In this document: piece after piece, positions 10,001-18,739 of the stretch
Position numbering within the stretch: position 1 is the first letter of the stretch
Layout of the letters: every line of letters starts with the position of its first letter
Assembly (NCBI RefSeq): GCF_900105345.1
Contig: NZ_FNSN01000004.1
Coordinates: 1-64,000, forward strand
Reading direction: 5' to 3'
Length of the DNA stretch: 64,000 nt
From: Arthrobacter woluwensis
GTDB lineage: Bacteria; Actinomycetota; Actinomycetes; Actinomycetales; Micrococcaceae
The notes under the pieces: model-generated
What the model was told of the DNA's origin: nothing
Database searches by the model: none
Seen by the model: only the letters and a program-made list of their open reading frames with translations
Position numbers and translations under genes: made by a program

Positions 10001-10512
10001 CCGGGGGCAAGGGCCTTGTCGGGCAGCTCAACGGGCAGTGGAAGCAGCTTGGTTCGGTGTCCCAGTCTGCGGGCATGTCCCTGGCAAACGGGATGTACGG
10101 GGCGGGGATCGCCGCGCAGCAGGGTCTTGTGAACGGGCTGTCCGGGAACCTCAAGGCCGTGGACGCGGCGATCAAGAAGGTCACCGACCGGATGACCTCG
10201 CAGGTGAAGAAGAACCTCGGGATCCACTCACCCTCTCGGGTGTTCCGGTATGAGGTCGGGCGGCAGGTCCCTGCTGGCCTGGCGCTTGGTGTCCGGGACG
10301 GTACGGGGCTGGTTTCCCGTGCCGTGGACTCCCTGGTGCAGATCCCCAACGCCGTCGCTTCCCAGCCCTACCGGCCAGCCTCCTACGTGCCCGCCCCCGG
10401 CAGTCACGGACGGTGGGCAGACGGCAAGCCGCCAATCCAGATTCATGTCCACGAAGCAGTAAACCCGAGCGCTACCGCTATGGCGGTGGCGCGTCGATTG
10501 GAGGGCCAGTGA
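7039..10512 (+). CDS. Tape measure protein, frame-disrupted
   Basis: Sets tail length and probably helps DNA entry. ATG 7039 follows CAGGAGG, and the end at 10512 overlaps the Dit start. After repair it would be close to 1,160 residues. N-terminal MSELATAYVNIVASSKGLGK is the standard start. The next part has GGSSFGAAFAGIAGKVLA, ALNIEDAQAKLTGLG and LASKGKIDFATFQNAME (tape-measure domain). Long hydrophobic helices follow (8530-8850, e.g. PLITAIVSSLVPIIVNLV). The motif GIHSPSRVFR occurs twice (about 9262 and 10219). Shifts lie near 7252, 7444, 7543, 7822, 8255, 8403, 9510 and 9632; each is one base and most are losses in GG, CC or AAA runs. No in-frame stop remains after correction. Confidence 0.88.
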
Positions 10513-12005
10513 CCGACATCGTAACGGCCACCATCGGCGGGCGAACGTTCGCCGGGTCAGGGCTCTACCTTGACCCGGCGGACACCGTCGGCGGCGTCCT
10601 CACAGCACCCATCGAAGGATGGGGCAACCCGGGAACGCGCGGGGACGTGAACCCGTGGCCCGACCGGGACGGGGCCTGGTCTGACCCTGCCTACTACGAC
10701 GGTGCGAACTACGTCCTCCGGGGTGTCCTCGTGGTCCCGTCGTTCGCCCGTGGGGCGCTCGTTCGGGACCAGTTCGTCGCCGCCCTGCCCATGAAGGTTT
10801 TCAAGCCTCTGATCGTCGCTGAAGCGGAACTGACCCGGTACGCGATGGTCCGGGTCGTGGGAACGCCGGAGGTGGTGTGGGACGGGGTTGAGACGATCAG
10901 CGTGAACGTGCAGTTCGTCGCCACGGACCACCGGCGATTCGCCGGTACCGGCCCGAACGACATCAGCGGCTCCGGGGTCGCCAAGCTCCCCATCACCGAT
11001 GGGGGCCTGGTCATCCCGCCCACCACTGTCGCGGACACCAACTGGTCCAACAACCCGTCCTTCGAGGTAGACACCTCTGGCTGGGTCGGTGTCGGCGGAG
11101 CCCTGACGCGAGAGACCGCGTCCCCTCCGGCGTGGATCGTCGGCACGGCCTGGGGCAGGCTCACCACCGGTTCCGGGGCAACCCGGCCCGGCGTCCTGGC
11201 CGCCTCATCCACGGACCAGCGAGTGAACCTCTCCCCCGGAGACTGGGCAGCGGTGTCGATGCTGATGGCCAACGACTCCGGCTACACCAGCCAGATCGGG
11301 ATCCGCTTCTACGACTCCACCAACACCCGAATCAGCGAGTCCATGAGCGCCCCCACCAACAACACCGGGGGCAGGGTCACCCACTCGGCACAGGCCCCGG
11401 CAGGCACAATCTACGCCCAGCCAGTGCCCTACCTGTACAACGGCGGAACCGTCATCCCCTCCGGCGTGAAGCTGGACTTCGACGCCGTCAAGATCAGCGC
11501 CGCTGCTACCCAGTCCGCTGCGGTCGCCTTTGCCGGGGACTACTTCGATGGCGGCTCCGCACCCTCCGGCGGGTACACGTTCCGGTACACGTCCACAGCG
11601 GGAAAGAGCACCTCGGAGAAGGTTCAGCTCGCCGGTTTGACCGTGCCGTTCGCGATCACCGCGACCGTGACGAACAACGCCGTCACGGTCGGATCCTCCG
11701 GCACCGGGACTCCCCGGGTCGTGGTGACCATCGCCGCCGTGAACACGCATCTGACCAACCCTCAGATCACCGATGACCTCGGCAACCGCATGACGTTCAA
11801 CCTCGTCCTGACCGTGGGGCAGTTCCTCGTGATCGACCTGGACAAGAAAACGATCCTGCTGAACGGCACCGCCTCACGGCGCACCGCCCTACGAGGATCG
11901 TGGATCAACCCCCGCCCGGGCATGACCCTCACCTTCAACGCTGAGGGGTTCCTCTCCACCAACCAGGCCACCGCCACCGTGGCCTGGACTGACACCTGGA
12001 ATTAG
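10509..12005 (+). CDS. Distal tail protein (Dit-like) with inserted carbohydrate-binding-like domain
   Basis: Baseplate hub protein linking the tube to the tip. GTG 10509 overlaps the tape measure stop (GTGA), giving 498 residues. It is the first fully intact tail gene. Residues 1-160 look like the siphovirus Dit N-terminal domain (TIGGRTFAGSGLYL, a WPDRDGAW segment, VNVQFVATDHRRFAG). Residues about 175-365 form a separate module beginning NWSNNPSFEVDTSGWVG and containing GDWAAVSMLMAND and FDAVKISAAA, the pattern of CBM4/9-like jelly-roll domains. The C-terminal part returns to the Dit beta-fold with TLTFNAEGFLS at the end. The insertion suggests glycan binding on the host surface; that is inference from sequence pattern only. 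Confidence 0.8.
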   Translation: MTDIVTATIGGRTFAGSGLYLDPADTVGGVLTAPIEGWGNPGTRGDVNPWPDRDGAWSDPAYYDGANYVLRGVLVVPSFARGALVRDQFVAALPMKVFKPLIVAEAELTRYAMVRVVGTPEVVWDGVETISVNVQFVATDHRRFAGTGPNDISGSGVAKLPITDGGLVIPPTTVADTNWSNNPSFEVDTSGWVGVGGALTRETASPPAWIVGTAWGRLTTGSGATRPGVLAASSTDQRVNLSPGDWAAVSMLMANDSGYTSQIGIRFYDSTNTRISESMSAPTNNTGGRVTHSAQAPAGTIYAQPVPYLYNGGTVIPSGVKLDFDAVKISAAATQSAAVAFAGDYFDGGSAPSGGYTFRYTSTAGKSTSEKVQLAGLTVPFAITATVTNNAVTVGSSGTGTPRVVVTIAAVNTHLTNPQITDDLGNRMTFNLVLTVGQFLVIDLDKKTILLNGTASRRTALRGSWINPRPGMTLTFNAEGFLSTNQATATVAWTDTWN

Positions 12006-12016
12006 GAGGGCCTACT

Positions 12017-13132
12017 GTGCCTCTTGACGCAATCGACCCCAGCTTCATCAACGCGCCCTCCCCCGCTGGCCCTCCCCTCTACACGGGAGAGTCCCTGCGC
12101 CGTGACATCGGCGGGCTCCTGGCCCCCGGTGCCGCGGTGGGGACCAGCCGCAGCGGTGTCCTTGACGCCCGCGCCCTGGCGATCACCCTCTCGGGCAACA
12201 ATGTCCTGGCAACGGCAGGGCCGGCAGCGGTCGCGTCCAGTACGGGAGCGTACCTCACCGGACTGGCCACTTCAGCCACCGTTGACCCCCTGGTCGCAGC
12301 GGATGCGAACAACCCCCGCCGTGACCGGGTGATCCTTCAGGTCTGGGACCCCAGCAACCCGCAGAATGACGGCACCAGCGGCGGGACGAACCGTAAGGGT
12401 GTCGTCCGGATACTCACCGGGGACCCGGACCCGCTCGCCACCACGGGCGGCGGGGTGAAGCCCGAACCAGGTCTGGCCCTGACTCTGGCGTTCATCGACG
12501 TCCCCAAGGCCGGAAGCGGCTCCCCCGTGGTAACCGATCAGCGGCCAATCACCGCAGCAGCGGGAGCACCGATCCCGGTCAACAGCCTGGCCGAGGCCCG
12601 CGCCCTGCCCAAGGTGCGCGGCCTGCAGAGGCTCCGCATGGACCTTCCCGGGTTCCCCACGCAGGTCTACAACGGCACCGTCTGGACCCATGTCGGACCG
12701 TGGAAGCGCACCACCTTCACCGTCAATTCCACGAACATCCCCACCTCGGCCAGTGATGGCACCGGCTCCCGTGCCGTGGCGACCATGTCGATGAACGCGG
12801 AAGCCTACGACCGGCGCATGAAGGTCTTCGTCCAGACCAGCGTGAACTCGGGTGCCATCGCCTCCGGGATCAGCCGGTGGGATGTGTGCGCATCCCTCAT
12901 GCAGTCCCAGGCATCCAACGCCCAGACCCGCTCCCCGCTGTGCTGGACAGCCCCCGGCAACTACCTGATGAGCAGCTACATCGAAACCGAAGAGATCATC
13001 GTCCCGGCAAACTCCCTGCCCATCCCGCGCTTCTGGGTGGACAAGGTCACCGGCAACGTCTTCACGGGCGTGTCCGTGGATCCGAAGATCACGAAGTTCT
13101 GGGTTGAGGAATGCCCCGCTGACGAAGCCTAG
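12017..13132 (+). CDS. Minor tail / baseplate protein
   Basis: 371 residues from GTG 12017, 11 bp after the Dit gene, with TTAGGAGGG as ribosome site. The start MPLDAIDPSFINAPSPAGPP is followed by a region (GVLDARALAITLSGNNVLATAG, TNRKGVVRILTGDP, TDQRPIT) typical of baseplate-assembly proteins in Arthrobacter and Streptomyces siphophages. The C-terminal 150 residues have no recognisable fold. Position between Dit and the Tal-like gene puts it at the tail tip. No enzymatic motif is visible. Confidence 0.65.
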   Translation: MPLDAIDPSFINAPSPAGPPLYTGESLRRDIGGLLAPGAAVGTSRSGVLDARALAITLSGNNVLATAGPAAVASSTGAYLTGLATSATVDPLVAADANNPRRDRVILQVWDPSNPQNDGTSGGTNRKGVVRILTGDPDPLATTGGGVKPEPGLALTLAFIDVPKAGSGSPVVTDQRPITAAAGAPIPVNSLAEARALPKVRGLQRLRMDLPGFPTQVYNGTVWTHVGPWKRTTFTVNSTNIPTSASDGTGSRAVATMSMNAEAYDRRMKVFVQTSVNSGAIASGISRWDVCASLMQSQASNAQTRSPLCWTAPGNYLMSSYIETEEIIVPANSLPIPRFWVDKVTGNVFTGVSVDPKITKFWVEECPADEA

Positions 13133-13140
13133 GAGGTGCC

Positions 13141-14268
13141 GTGAGGTTCATCATCTGTGACCTGATCACCGGCACCGTCCTAGACGAAGCGCCCCTGGTC
13201 ATCGCGGAGGACCTGACCCGCCAGCTCAAGGGCGTGGGCGAGGGCAAGTTCTTCGCCCCGTTCTTCGACGGGGAAGGCCGCCTCTACAAGAACCGGTACT
13301 GGGAGAAGCTGATCGTTCCGTGGAAGTCCCTCATCCTCGTCACCGACGAGGATGGCCGGATCATCTGGCACGGGATCCCCAACAGCACCGCCACACCAGG
13401 TATCAACGGTCAGGAAATCCCCTGCAGGACCGTGGAGGAATACCTTCTGCGCCGGTACATGCCCACCGCCGAGTTCCTTGACGTCGACCAGGCCAACATC
13501 TTCGCCGCCATGATCAACGCCGCGAACGTCAACGGCATCGGCCTCGAGGTGGACGCCCCACTGACGGGGGTGATCTTGGAACGCCTCTATCAGGACGCGG
13601 AGAACACCAGGATCGGGGACCGTCTCACGGAACTGTCCAACGCTTCCCCCGGCTTCGACTGGATGATTGATATCCAATGGGCCGACGCCGCCCAGTCGCG
13701 GGTGCGGAAGATCGCACGGATGCGCCCCACCATGGGCAACCGCACCACCACCCCGGAGCACGCGTTCATCTCCGGGGTGAACATCACCGACGCCACCCCA
13801 GAGACCCGGTGGGGCCAGGGAGACGCCGCGACCCTCGTCACCGCAGTCGGCGACGGTGAAGGCGAATCCCGGCTGATCTCCGCACCCGGGATCGACACCA
13901 TCCGGGAAGCCGCTGGATGGCCACGCCTGGAAGAACGCCGCAACTTCTCCGGCGTGGACAGCGAAGAAACCATCGCCGCCCACATGGCCCGCATGAAGCA
14001 AGCGTTCTTCGGCGGCCAGACCCTCGTGACTCTTGAAGCGAAGATCCCCGGCGACGGGGACTACTACACCGGGCCGGCGGACCTGACCCTGGGCGATACC
14101 GCACAGGTCAACGTCCGCGTCGGGCAAGACCCCGTCGACCTGGACGAGTTCGCCATCGAGCTTGATGCTGTCTGGCCTGTCATCGGGTACTCCCTGAGCC
14201 AGGACATGAAGACCTGGAAGCCGACCCTTGCCGACCTGACAGGAGGTGACATTGGTGCCAGTGGATAA
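13141..14268 (+). CDS. Minor tail protein, Tal/gp37-like (ReqiPepy6-type)
   Basis: 375 residues from GTG 13141 with AGGAGG 13131-13136. It begins MRFIICDLITGTVLDEAPL and has YLLRRYMPTAEFLDVDQ, GDRLTELSNASPGFDWMID, PGIDTIREAAGWPRLEERR and a C-terminal FAIELDAVWPVIGYSLSQD. The sequence resembles the tail-associated (gp27/Tal-like) proteins of actinophages that follow Dit. These form the tip trimer and sometimes carry lytic domains; none is visible here. The stop overlaps the start of the next fibre gene by 14 bases. Confidence 0.7.
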   Translation: MRFIICDLITGTVLDEAPLVIAEDLTRQLKGVGEGKFFAPFFDGEGRLYKNRYWEKLIVPWKSLILVTDEDGRIIWHGIPNSTATPGINGQEIPCRTVEEYLLRRYMPTAEFLDVDQANIFAAMINAANVNGIGLEVDAPLTGVILERLYQDAENTRIGDRLTELSNASPGFDWMIDIQWADAAQSRVRKIARMRPTMGNRTTTPEHAFISGVNITDATPETRWGQGDAATLVTAVGDGEGESRLISAPGIDTIREAAGWPRLEERRNFSGVDSEETIAAHMARMKQAFFGGQTLVTLEAKIPGDGDYYTGPADLTLGDTAQVNVRVGQDPVDLDEFAIELDAVWPVIGYSLSQDMKTWKPTLADLTGGDIGASG

Positions 14269-15649
14269 CAGCTTCATCCCCCGCCCCTTCGGTGTCACCG
14301 ATGCGCGGAACCGGGTCGATGAGCTGGCACGGAAGCAGCAGGCCCTTGACGGGGCCAACCGGAACAGCTCATCCACCATCCCGCCAGGTGGCACACTCCG
14401 CGTCGAAGGCGGCGTCCTCGTCCCCGGCGGGCAGATCAGCGTGACCGGGGGCGGCAACATCTCCACCACCGCCGACGGCATCGACCGCTATACCAACCAG
14501 CCAATCAAGGTCAGCACCAGTCTGGGCAACCGGGAAGTGATCGAACCCTGGACGGGCCTGCCGGTGCTGCGGCCCGGGATCTGGCTAGCGAATACTTCCT
14601 ACCAGACCGACCCCGCCAACATGGCATCTTTGACGTCACGCTACGGCGACAACATCGAAATCCAGTCCCTGAACTACACCGACAGCGAAGGTAGGCGTTG
14701 GCGTTCAGCGGCGAACATCGACCCGGCAGGAGCGAGCCTGTACTGGAGCCGTCAAGACGGCGACCCGGCAAGCCCCTCCACCGGGGGAACGTCCCAATCC
14801 GGAGGCCTGTCGGTCAGCCTGGATTCTGCACTGTCCGTGGCAACCTACGTGCGCAACGCAGCACCGGACGACCCAGCGGTCATCCACACCAACACAGCGC
14901 TCAGCATGCGCCCCTGGGGCGGGCAGATGGGCCCACCGGACGGTCTCCAGATCCGGTACGAGCAGAGCGACTACAACGGCACCTACATCAACAAGGGCCT
15001 GTTCAAGTTCGACAAAGACGGCCTGATGACCCTCCACAGTGAGAAGGGTGCCAACAAGGTAGACGTCATCCACACTGGTGACGGCGTGCTGACCCTGAAG
15101 GGCAGCAACAGCGTCAACGTGGTGGGGACCTTCACTGTCAACGGCTCACCCGTGGGCGGGGCCGTGACGAGTGTGGCCGGTAGGACCGGTGACGTCGTGC
15201 TCGCCGGCACGGACATCCCGGCAGCGACCACGAGCGCGCCGGGTGCGATGTCAGCGGCGGACAAGGCGAAACTCAACGGCCTCGGCACCGAGTCGATCGT
15301 TAGCGCGCTCAGCCCTGCGGGATGGAACGTTGGCGGGTCCATTTTCGTCGAGCCACTCGCTGGCGAAACGAAGATCACGATCGCGCTGGTGCCGAAGTAC
15401 ACGGGCGCGAACGTAACCATCACCACCACCGCGTACACGTCGATGGGAACCGTGCTGCCATCGGCGGCGATGAGCTCTACCGCGGACTCCCCCTACGTTC
15501 TCACTCAGGTCGTCGGGGCCGGCTTGAACAACCAGGCCATCGCGTTCGTGAACCTAGCTACCGGGGCCGCTTCTATCCGCGCAGTCGGGGCGAACTTCAC
15601 CCTCGCATCCGGCGCACTGTTCACCATCTCGTACACCTACAAACGCTAA
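14255..15649 (+). CDS. Tail fibre / receptor-binding protein
   Basis: About 464 residues. I choose GTG 14255 because AGGAGGTGA at 14241-14249 is correctly spaced for it; the in-frame GTG at 14246 lies inside that site. N-terminal residues (MPVDNSFIPRPFGVTDARN) anchor to the tip. The middle has VEGGVLVPGGQISVTGG and peptidase-like beta repeats without a catalytic motif. Near residue 300 it has SVAGRTGDVVLAGTDIP and APGAMSAADKAKLNGL, a widespread linker motif of phage fibres. The C-terminal 110 residues (FVEPLAGETKITIALVPKY, then FTISYTYKR) form the likely receptor-contact domain. Confidence 0.75.
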   Translation: MPVDNSFIPRPFGVTDARNRVDELARKQQALDGANRNSSSTIPPGGTLRVEGGVLVPGGQISVTGGGNISTTADGIDRYTNQPIKVSTSLGNREVIEPWTGLPVLRPGIWLANTSYQTDPANMASLTSRYGDNIEIQSLNYTDSEGRRWRSAANIDPAGASLYWSRQDGDPASPSTGGTSQSGGLSVSLDSALSVATYVRNAAPDDPAVIHTNTALSMRPWGGQMGPPDGLQIRYEQSDYNGTYINKGLFKFDKDGLMTLHSEKGANKVDVIHTGDGVLTLKGSNSVNVVGTFTVNGSPVGGAVTSVAGRTGDVVLAGTDIPAATTSAPGAMSAADKAKLNGLGTESIVSALSPAGWNVGGSIFVEPLAGETKITIALVPKYTGANVTITTTAYTSMGTVLPSAAMSSTADSPYVLTQVVGAGLNNQAIAFVNLATGAASIRAVGANFTLASGALFTISYTYKR

Positions 15650-15660
15650 GGATCCACATC

Positions 15661-15795
15661 ATGGCCCAAGCAATGGTCTCCATCACTCTCGAAGGCAAGC
15701 GCATCGACCTCAACGGCGACATCCCTGACGACATCGCCACCAGCATCGTCAAGCAGATCACCGCACTGCTCGTCGGCATCCAGGAGGTCCCGTGA
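15661..15795 (+). CDS. Small phage protein of 44 residues
   Basis: ATG 15661, product MAQAMVSITLEGKRIDLNGD with DDIATSIVKQITALLVGIQ. It lies 11 bp after the fibre gene and before the membrane protein gene. The codon use and high GC third positions are like the flanking genes, and the position is one where siphophages of this group often encode a tiny protein. No known function; possibly a tail-tip or pre-lysis accessory protein. Confidence 0.5.
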   Translation: MAQAMVSITLEGKRIDLNGDIPDDIATSIVKQITALLVGIQEVP

Positions 15796-15839
15796 CCCTC
15801 CCCCACCGACAACCCATCAGGAGAGGGAGGTAGGAGCGT

Positions 15840-16109
15840 GTGGAGTCCTGGGGACCGACACTCACCGCAGTGGGTGCACTGCTGGCCGTCCTCGGTGGCG
15901 GCATCCGTTACCTCATCGGCCGGTCAGACAAGAAGCGCGAGAAGCGGGAGGCGTCTGTGGAAGAGCTACTGAGAGAGCGCATCGAAGCCCTCGAGGCCGA
16001 GTTGAAGGAAGCGAAACTCGTCAAGCGCGCAGCCGGTAAGTGGCGTGAACAGCTCATCGCCGCCGGTATCGAACCGGACCCGAAAGACTGGCCGGAAGGA
16101 GTGTCATGA
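15840..16109 (+). CDS. Small phage membrane protein with coiled coil
   Basis: 89 residues from GTG 15840 (TAGGAGC upstream). One N-terminal membrane helix (about residues 6-27, TAVGALLAVLGGGIRYLI) is followed by a strongly charged coiled coil (KKREKREASVEELLRERIEA) and a short C-terminus ending DPKDWPEGVS. The architecture is like phage lysis-module membrane proteins placed before endolysins. It overlaps the collagen-like gene by four bases (ATGA at 16106), so the two are probably co-translated. Function unknown. Confidence 0.65.
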   Translation: MESWGPTLTAVGALLAVLGGGIRYLIGRSDKKREKREASVEELLRERIEALEAELKEAKLVKRAAGKWREQLIAAGIEPDPKDWPEGVS

Positions 16110-16834
16110 GCCAGCTCGAAGACAACGAGAGGCGGCTGGCCGTCGCGCAGGAGGCCGTGGACAAGTCACGCCGGGCGGACAAGCGCACGAAGTCCCTGCT
16201 CCTGCTCTCGTCCTGTCTGCTCGCGTTCTTGGTGGTGGTGTGCGGGATCCTGGCATGGCAGAACGGCAACTACGCCGCCCAGGCCGCCGACGCCGCACAA
16301 GCTCAGGCAGCCGAGAAGAAATCGTTGGCGGAGCAGGTCGCCGCCGCGTGCGCGAAGGACGACTTCAAGTCCAGTCCACAGGGGAAGCAGGTCTGCCAGC
16401 GAGCCGACCAGGTCGCCAAGGACACCGCGGCCGTCCCGGGAAGCAAGGGGGACCAAGGCATCCCGGGAGTTGACGGGCGAGATGGTGCCCCGGGCCGTGA
16501 CGGCCGGGATGGGAGCCCGGGAGCGTCCGGCGCGCCGGGTGCTGCTGGAGCGCCGGGGAGTGCCGGAGAACCTGGAATCCCCGGGGCCCCAGGCGTGGCG
16601 GGAAGCGCTGGCCAGCCAGGAATCCCGGGAGAGAAGGGCGACCCAGGAGTGCCGGGCCCGAAGGGCGACCCCGGAGCGCCGGGCATGCCGGGCCGGGACG
16701 GCAAGGATGGTTCCCCGCCGAGCAGCTGGAACTTCACTCAGGACGGGGTCACCTACACGTGCACCCCGCAGCCGCCCGGATCCACCACCTACACCTGCAC
16801 AGCATCAACCCCGACCCCGAGCCCGTCCCCGTGA
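16106..16834 (+). CDS. Membrane-anchored collagen-like phage protein
   Basis: 242 residues. Residues 1-28 are charged and cytoplasmic-like, 29-50 form one membrane helix (SLLLLSSCLLAFLVVVCGIL), 55-110 are alanine-rich coiled coil (AAQAADAAQAQAAEKKSLAE), and 110-205 carry about 30 Gly-X-Y triplets (GSKGDQGIPGVDGRDG onward) without interruption. A short cysteine-containing tail (SSWNFTQDGVTYTC...YTC) and a TPTPSPSP end follow. This predicts a trimeric collagen-like stalk outside the membrane. It sits between a small coiled-coil membrane protein and the endolysin. Collagen repeats are common in phage fibres but a membrane anchor is unusual for a virion part; a surface or lysis-timing role is possible. 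Confidence 0.8.
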   Translation: MSQLEDNERRLAVAQEAVDKSRRADKRTKSLLLLSSCLLAFLVVVCGILAWQNGNYAAQAADAAQAQAAEKKSLAEQVAAACAKDDFKSSPQGKQVCQRADQVAKDTAAVPGSKGDQGIPGVDGRDGAPGRDGRDGSPGASGAPGAAGAPGSAGEPGIPGAPGVAGSAGQPGIPGEKGDPGVPGPKGDPGAPGMPGRDGKDGSPPSSWNFTQDGVTYTCTPQPPGSTTYTCTASTPTPSPSP

Positions 16835-16863
16835 CGGGCTCGCCCTACATCTGAGGAGGCTCA

Positions 16864-17787
16864 GTGCCGAACATGGCCATCGCCTATCATCGGCCGAACA
16901 GATCCCTCGTCACGCTCCGTGATGAGGTCTACAAGCGGTACGACTACACCCCGGCCCGTGCAAGCGAGTTCGTCACTGGCTACATGTCGCCCACCAACTT
17001 CACGGGCCACAACGCCGACTCCAATGGAATCGTGCATGCCATTGACATCTTCACCGATGACAATGGGAACCTCCCCGAAGCGGAGGGACGTGAGCTCGCA
17101 GAGCAGCTACGCGCCATCGGCCGCGCCACCGGCCGGTTCTCCTACCTCATCCACGACATGAACCCGACACCCGGGCAGACCACACCTCTGATCGCCGGAG
17201 CATTCTCGAACTGGGAATGGCAACCGTACACGGGTGAGTCCCCCCACTCCGACCACATCCACGTCTCCACCGTGGACCTCTACTGGGGCGACCCAGTCAA
17301 CTTCCCCGCGGACGTCTACGACAGCACCGAATCGTGGGGAATCGCAGGCATCACCAACGCTGGCGGCGCTGTCCGCCCCATCGAAACGAAGGACTGGTTC
17401 GACATGGCAACTGCAAAAGACCTCGACGCCGCCGTAGATAAGGGCCTGGCGAAGTACCTCGGCCCCATCAGCACCGCGAGCGGCGACGTGAGCGTCCGCC
17501 AGATGATCGCTGATGGCACGCGCGCCGCTCAGACCGCCCGCGACAACACCGGCCCGATCACTCGCGGCGGCCGCCCCGTGTCCCTGCGCCAGGAGATCGC
17601 AGACACGAAGACCGGCAACATCGCACTCCAAGGACAGATCGCCGGGCTGCTCGCAGCGTTCAAGGCCGCAACTACCGGCCAGAACATCGATCTCAGTGCC
17701 GTTCAGGCCGCCGCCAAAGCCGGAGCCGAGGAAGCCCTCAAATCCGGCGTCGACGTCAACGTCACAGTAGGAGGAACCGATGCCTGA
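16864..17787 (+). CDS. Endolysin, M15-like peptidase domain
   Basis: A cell-wall hydrolase for release of progeny, 307 residues. GTG 16864 follows TGAGGAGG. The N-terminal 145 residues contain GHNADSNGIVHAIDIFTDD and SPHSDHIHVS, giving His49 or His58, Asp61 and His131/His133 as likely zinc ligands of a D-Ala-D-Ala carboxypeptidase/endopeptidase-like (M15/VanY-type) fold. The C-terminal 160 residues are helical and repetitive (RQMIADGTRAAQTARDN, LRQEIADTKTGNIAL) and probably bind the wall or oligomerise. No signal peptide is seen, so export depends on a holin, which overlaps this gene's 3' end. Confidence 0.85.
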   Translation: MPNMAIAYHRPNRSLVTLRDEVYKRYDYTPARASEFVTGYMSPTNFTGHNADSNGIVHAIDIFTDDNGNLPEAEGRELAEQLRAIGRATGRFSYLIHDMNPTPGQTTPLIAGAFSNWEWQPYTGESPHSDHIHVSTVDLYWGDPVNFPADVYDSTESWGIAGITNAGGAVRPIETKDWFDMATAKDLDAAVDKGLAKYLGPISTASGDVSVRQMIADGTRAAQTARDNTGPITRGGRPVSLRQEIADTKTGNIALQGQIAGLLAAFKAATTGQNIDLSAVQAAAKAGAEEALKSGVDVNVTVGGTDA

Positions 17788-18043
17788 TCACCGCGCAGCA
17801 ACTCAGACCCGCTACCCGTGGCGGGCGGTAGCCCGAACCGCCCTCGCCGTCGGGCTCCCACTCATCGCAGGTGCACCGCTCATCTATCAGGCAGCCACCC
17901 TCCACGACCCGGCAGCAGCAACAGGCCTCGCCGCGGCCGTCCTCGGAGTCGCCGGAGCCATCACCCGCGTCATGGCACTCCCACTGGTCAACGACTTCCT
18001 CACCAAGATCGGCCTCGGAGCCGAACCAAAAAACCCAGCATGA
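17780..18043 (+). CDS. Holin
   Basis: 87 residues, ATG 17780, overlapping the endolysin end by eight bases. Two hydrophobic stretches (about residues 20-40, TALAVGLPLIAGAPLIYQAA, and 45-68, ATGLAAAVLGVAGAITRVMAL) are joined by a short polar loop, and the C-terminus is short and polar. The pattern and placement match actinophage holins that permit endolysin escape. A strong hairpin follows, closing the late operon. Confidence 0.8.
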   Translation: MPDHRAATQTRYPWRAVARTALAVGLPLIAGAPLIYQAATLHDPAAATGLAAAVLGVAGAITRVMALPLVNDFLTKIGLGAEPKNPA

Positions 18044-18046
18044 CAA

Positions 18047-18085
18047 AGCGCCCCCACCACCTCAACACGAGGTAGTGGGGGCGCT
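18047..18085. terminator. Terminator closing the late phage operon
   Basis: A 17-bp stem with one mismatch (left arm starting AGCGCCCCCACC), five-base loop, between the holin and the convergent lipoprotein gene. It probably works for both strands. Confidence 0.8.
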
Positions 18086-18106
18086 ATCGGCGTTTAAGGC
18101 TAGTGG

Positions 18107-18646
18107 TCAGAGCCCGGCTACAGCGTCCTTGTACGCCTTCGCCTGGGACGGCGGCAACTGACCAGACACACGCACCAGAGATGTGCCTGTCATGTAGTGG
18201 TACTCCGAAAGAGCGCCAACACCCTTAGTGACATCAGCGATGTACTTCGCCCGAGCATCCCTGTCTGCTGCCGTCTCAAACGTCTCGACAACAGCGCCAC
18301 CATCAACGCCGGTCTCGCCAGCCTTCCCACGGCTGTCCGCGATCCAAGCAGCAGACGAATACTGGCCTGGACGTCCAATCATGTTGTTCACGTCATTCGC
18401 CTCAGTCACCGTCGTAACTTTCGTGACCTGAGGAACCTTCGCCTTCAGCGCATTGGCGATCTCAGTCGCCGTCTTCAAGACTGGCGTCGGAGTCGCCGAC
18501 GGGCTCGGAACGGACGTGGTCGAGGCAGGCGTTTGGCCTGCCGCAACCGGCGCGCTCGTGGACGTGTTGCCGGTTGCCCCCGAAGAGCAGGATGCAACGA
18601 GAACGGCTACGGCCAGAGCGCATGCAGGCGCAAGAAACTTCTTCAT
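18107..18646 (-). CDS. Prophage-borne lipoprotein
   Basis: 179 residues on the minus strand, opposite to the late operon, so probably expressed in the lysogen. A classic lipoprotein signal (MKKFLAPACALAVAVLVASC) has Cys20 as the lipidation site. A Thr/Ser/Pro linker (SVPSPSATPTP) precedes a 120-residue domain (TATEIANALKAKVPQVTKV, ADSRGKAGETGVDGGAVVE, YHYMTGTSLVRVSGQLPP). I recognise no enzymatic family. Surface lipoproteins expressed from prophages often block superinfection; that role is suggested only by location. A TATGAT element lies upstream on the minus strand near 18680-18685. Confidence 0.75.
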   Translation of the reverse strand: MKKFLAPACALAVAVLVASCSSGATGNTSTSAPVAAGQTPASTTSVPSPSATPTPVLKTATEIANALKAKVPQVTKVTTVTEANDVNNMIGRPGQYSSAAWIADSRGKAGETGVDGGAVVETFETAADRDARAKYIADVTKGVGALSEYHYMTGTSLVRVSGQLPPSQAKAYKDAVAGL

Positions 18647-18739
18647 GGAACCCCAATTCGAATGTGAGTGATGAGGAAATCATAGCGAGCGAATCCACAG
18701 GGCCTTGCCTGGTGCCCTGGGTCGTGCCAGTCTCAACCC

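Noticed and set aside
16430-16740. Collagen-coding repeat considered as a CRISPR or tandem DNA repeat
   Set aside because: Repetition is at the Gly-X-Y protein level with varying DNA; there are no conserved direct repeats with unique spacers.
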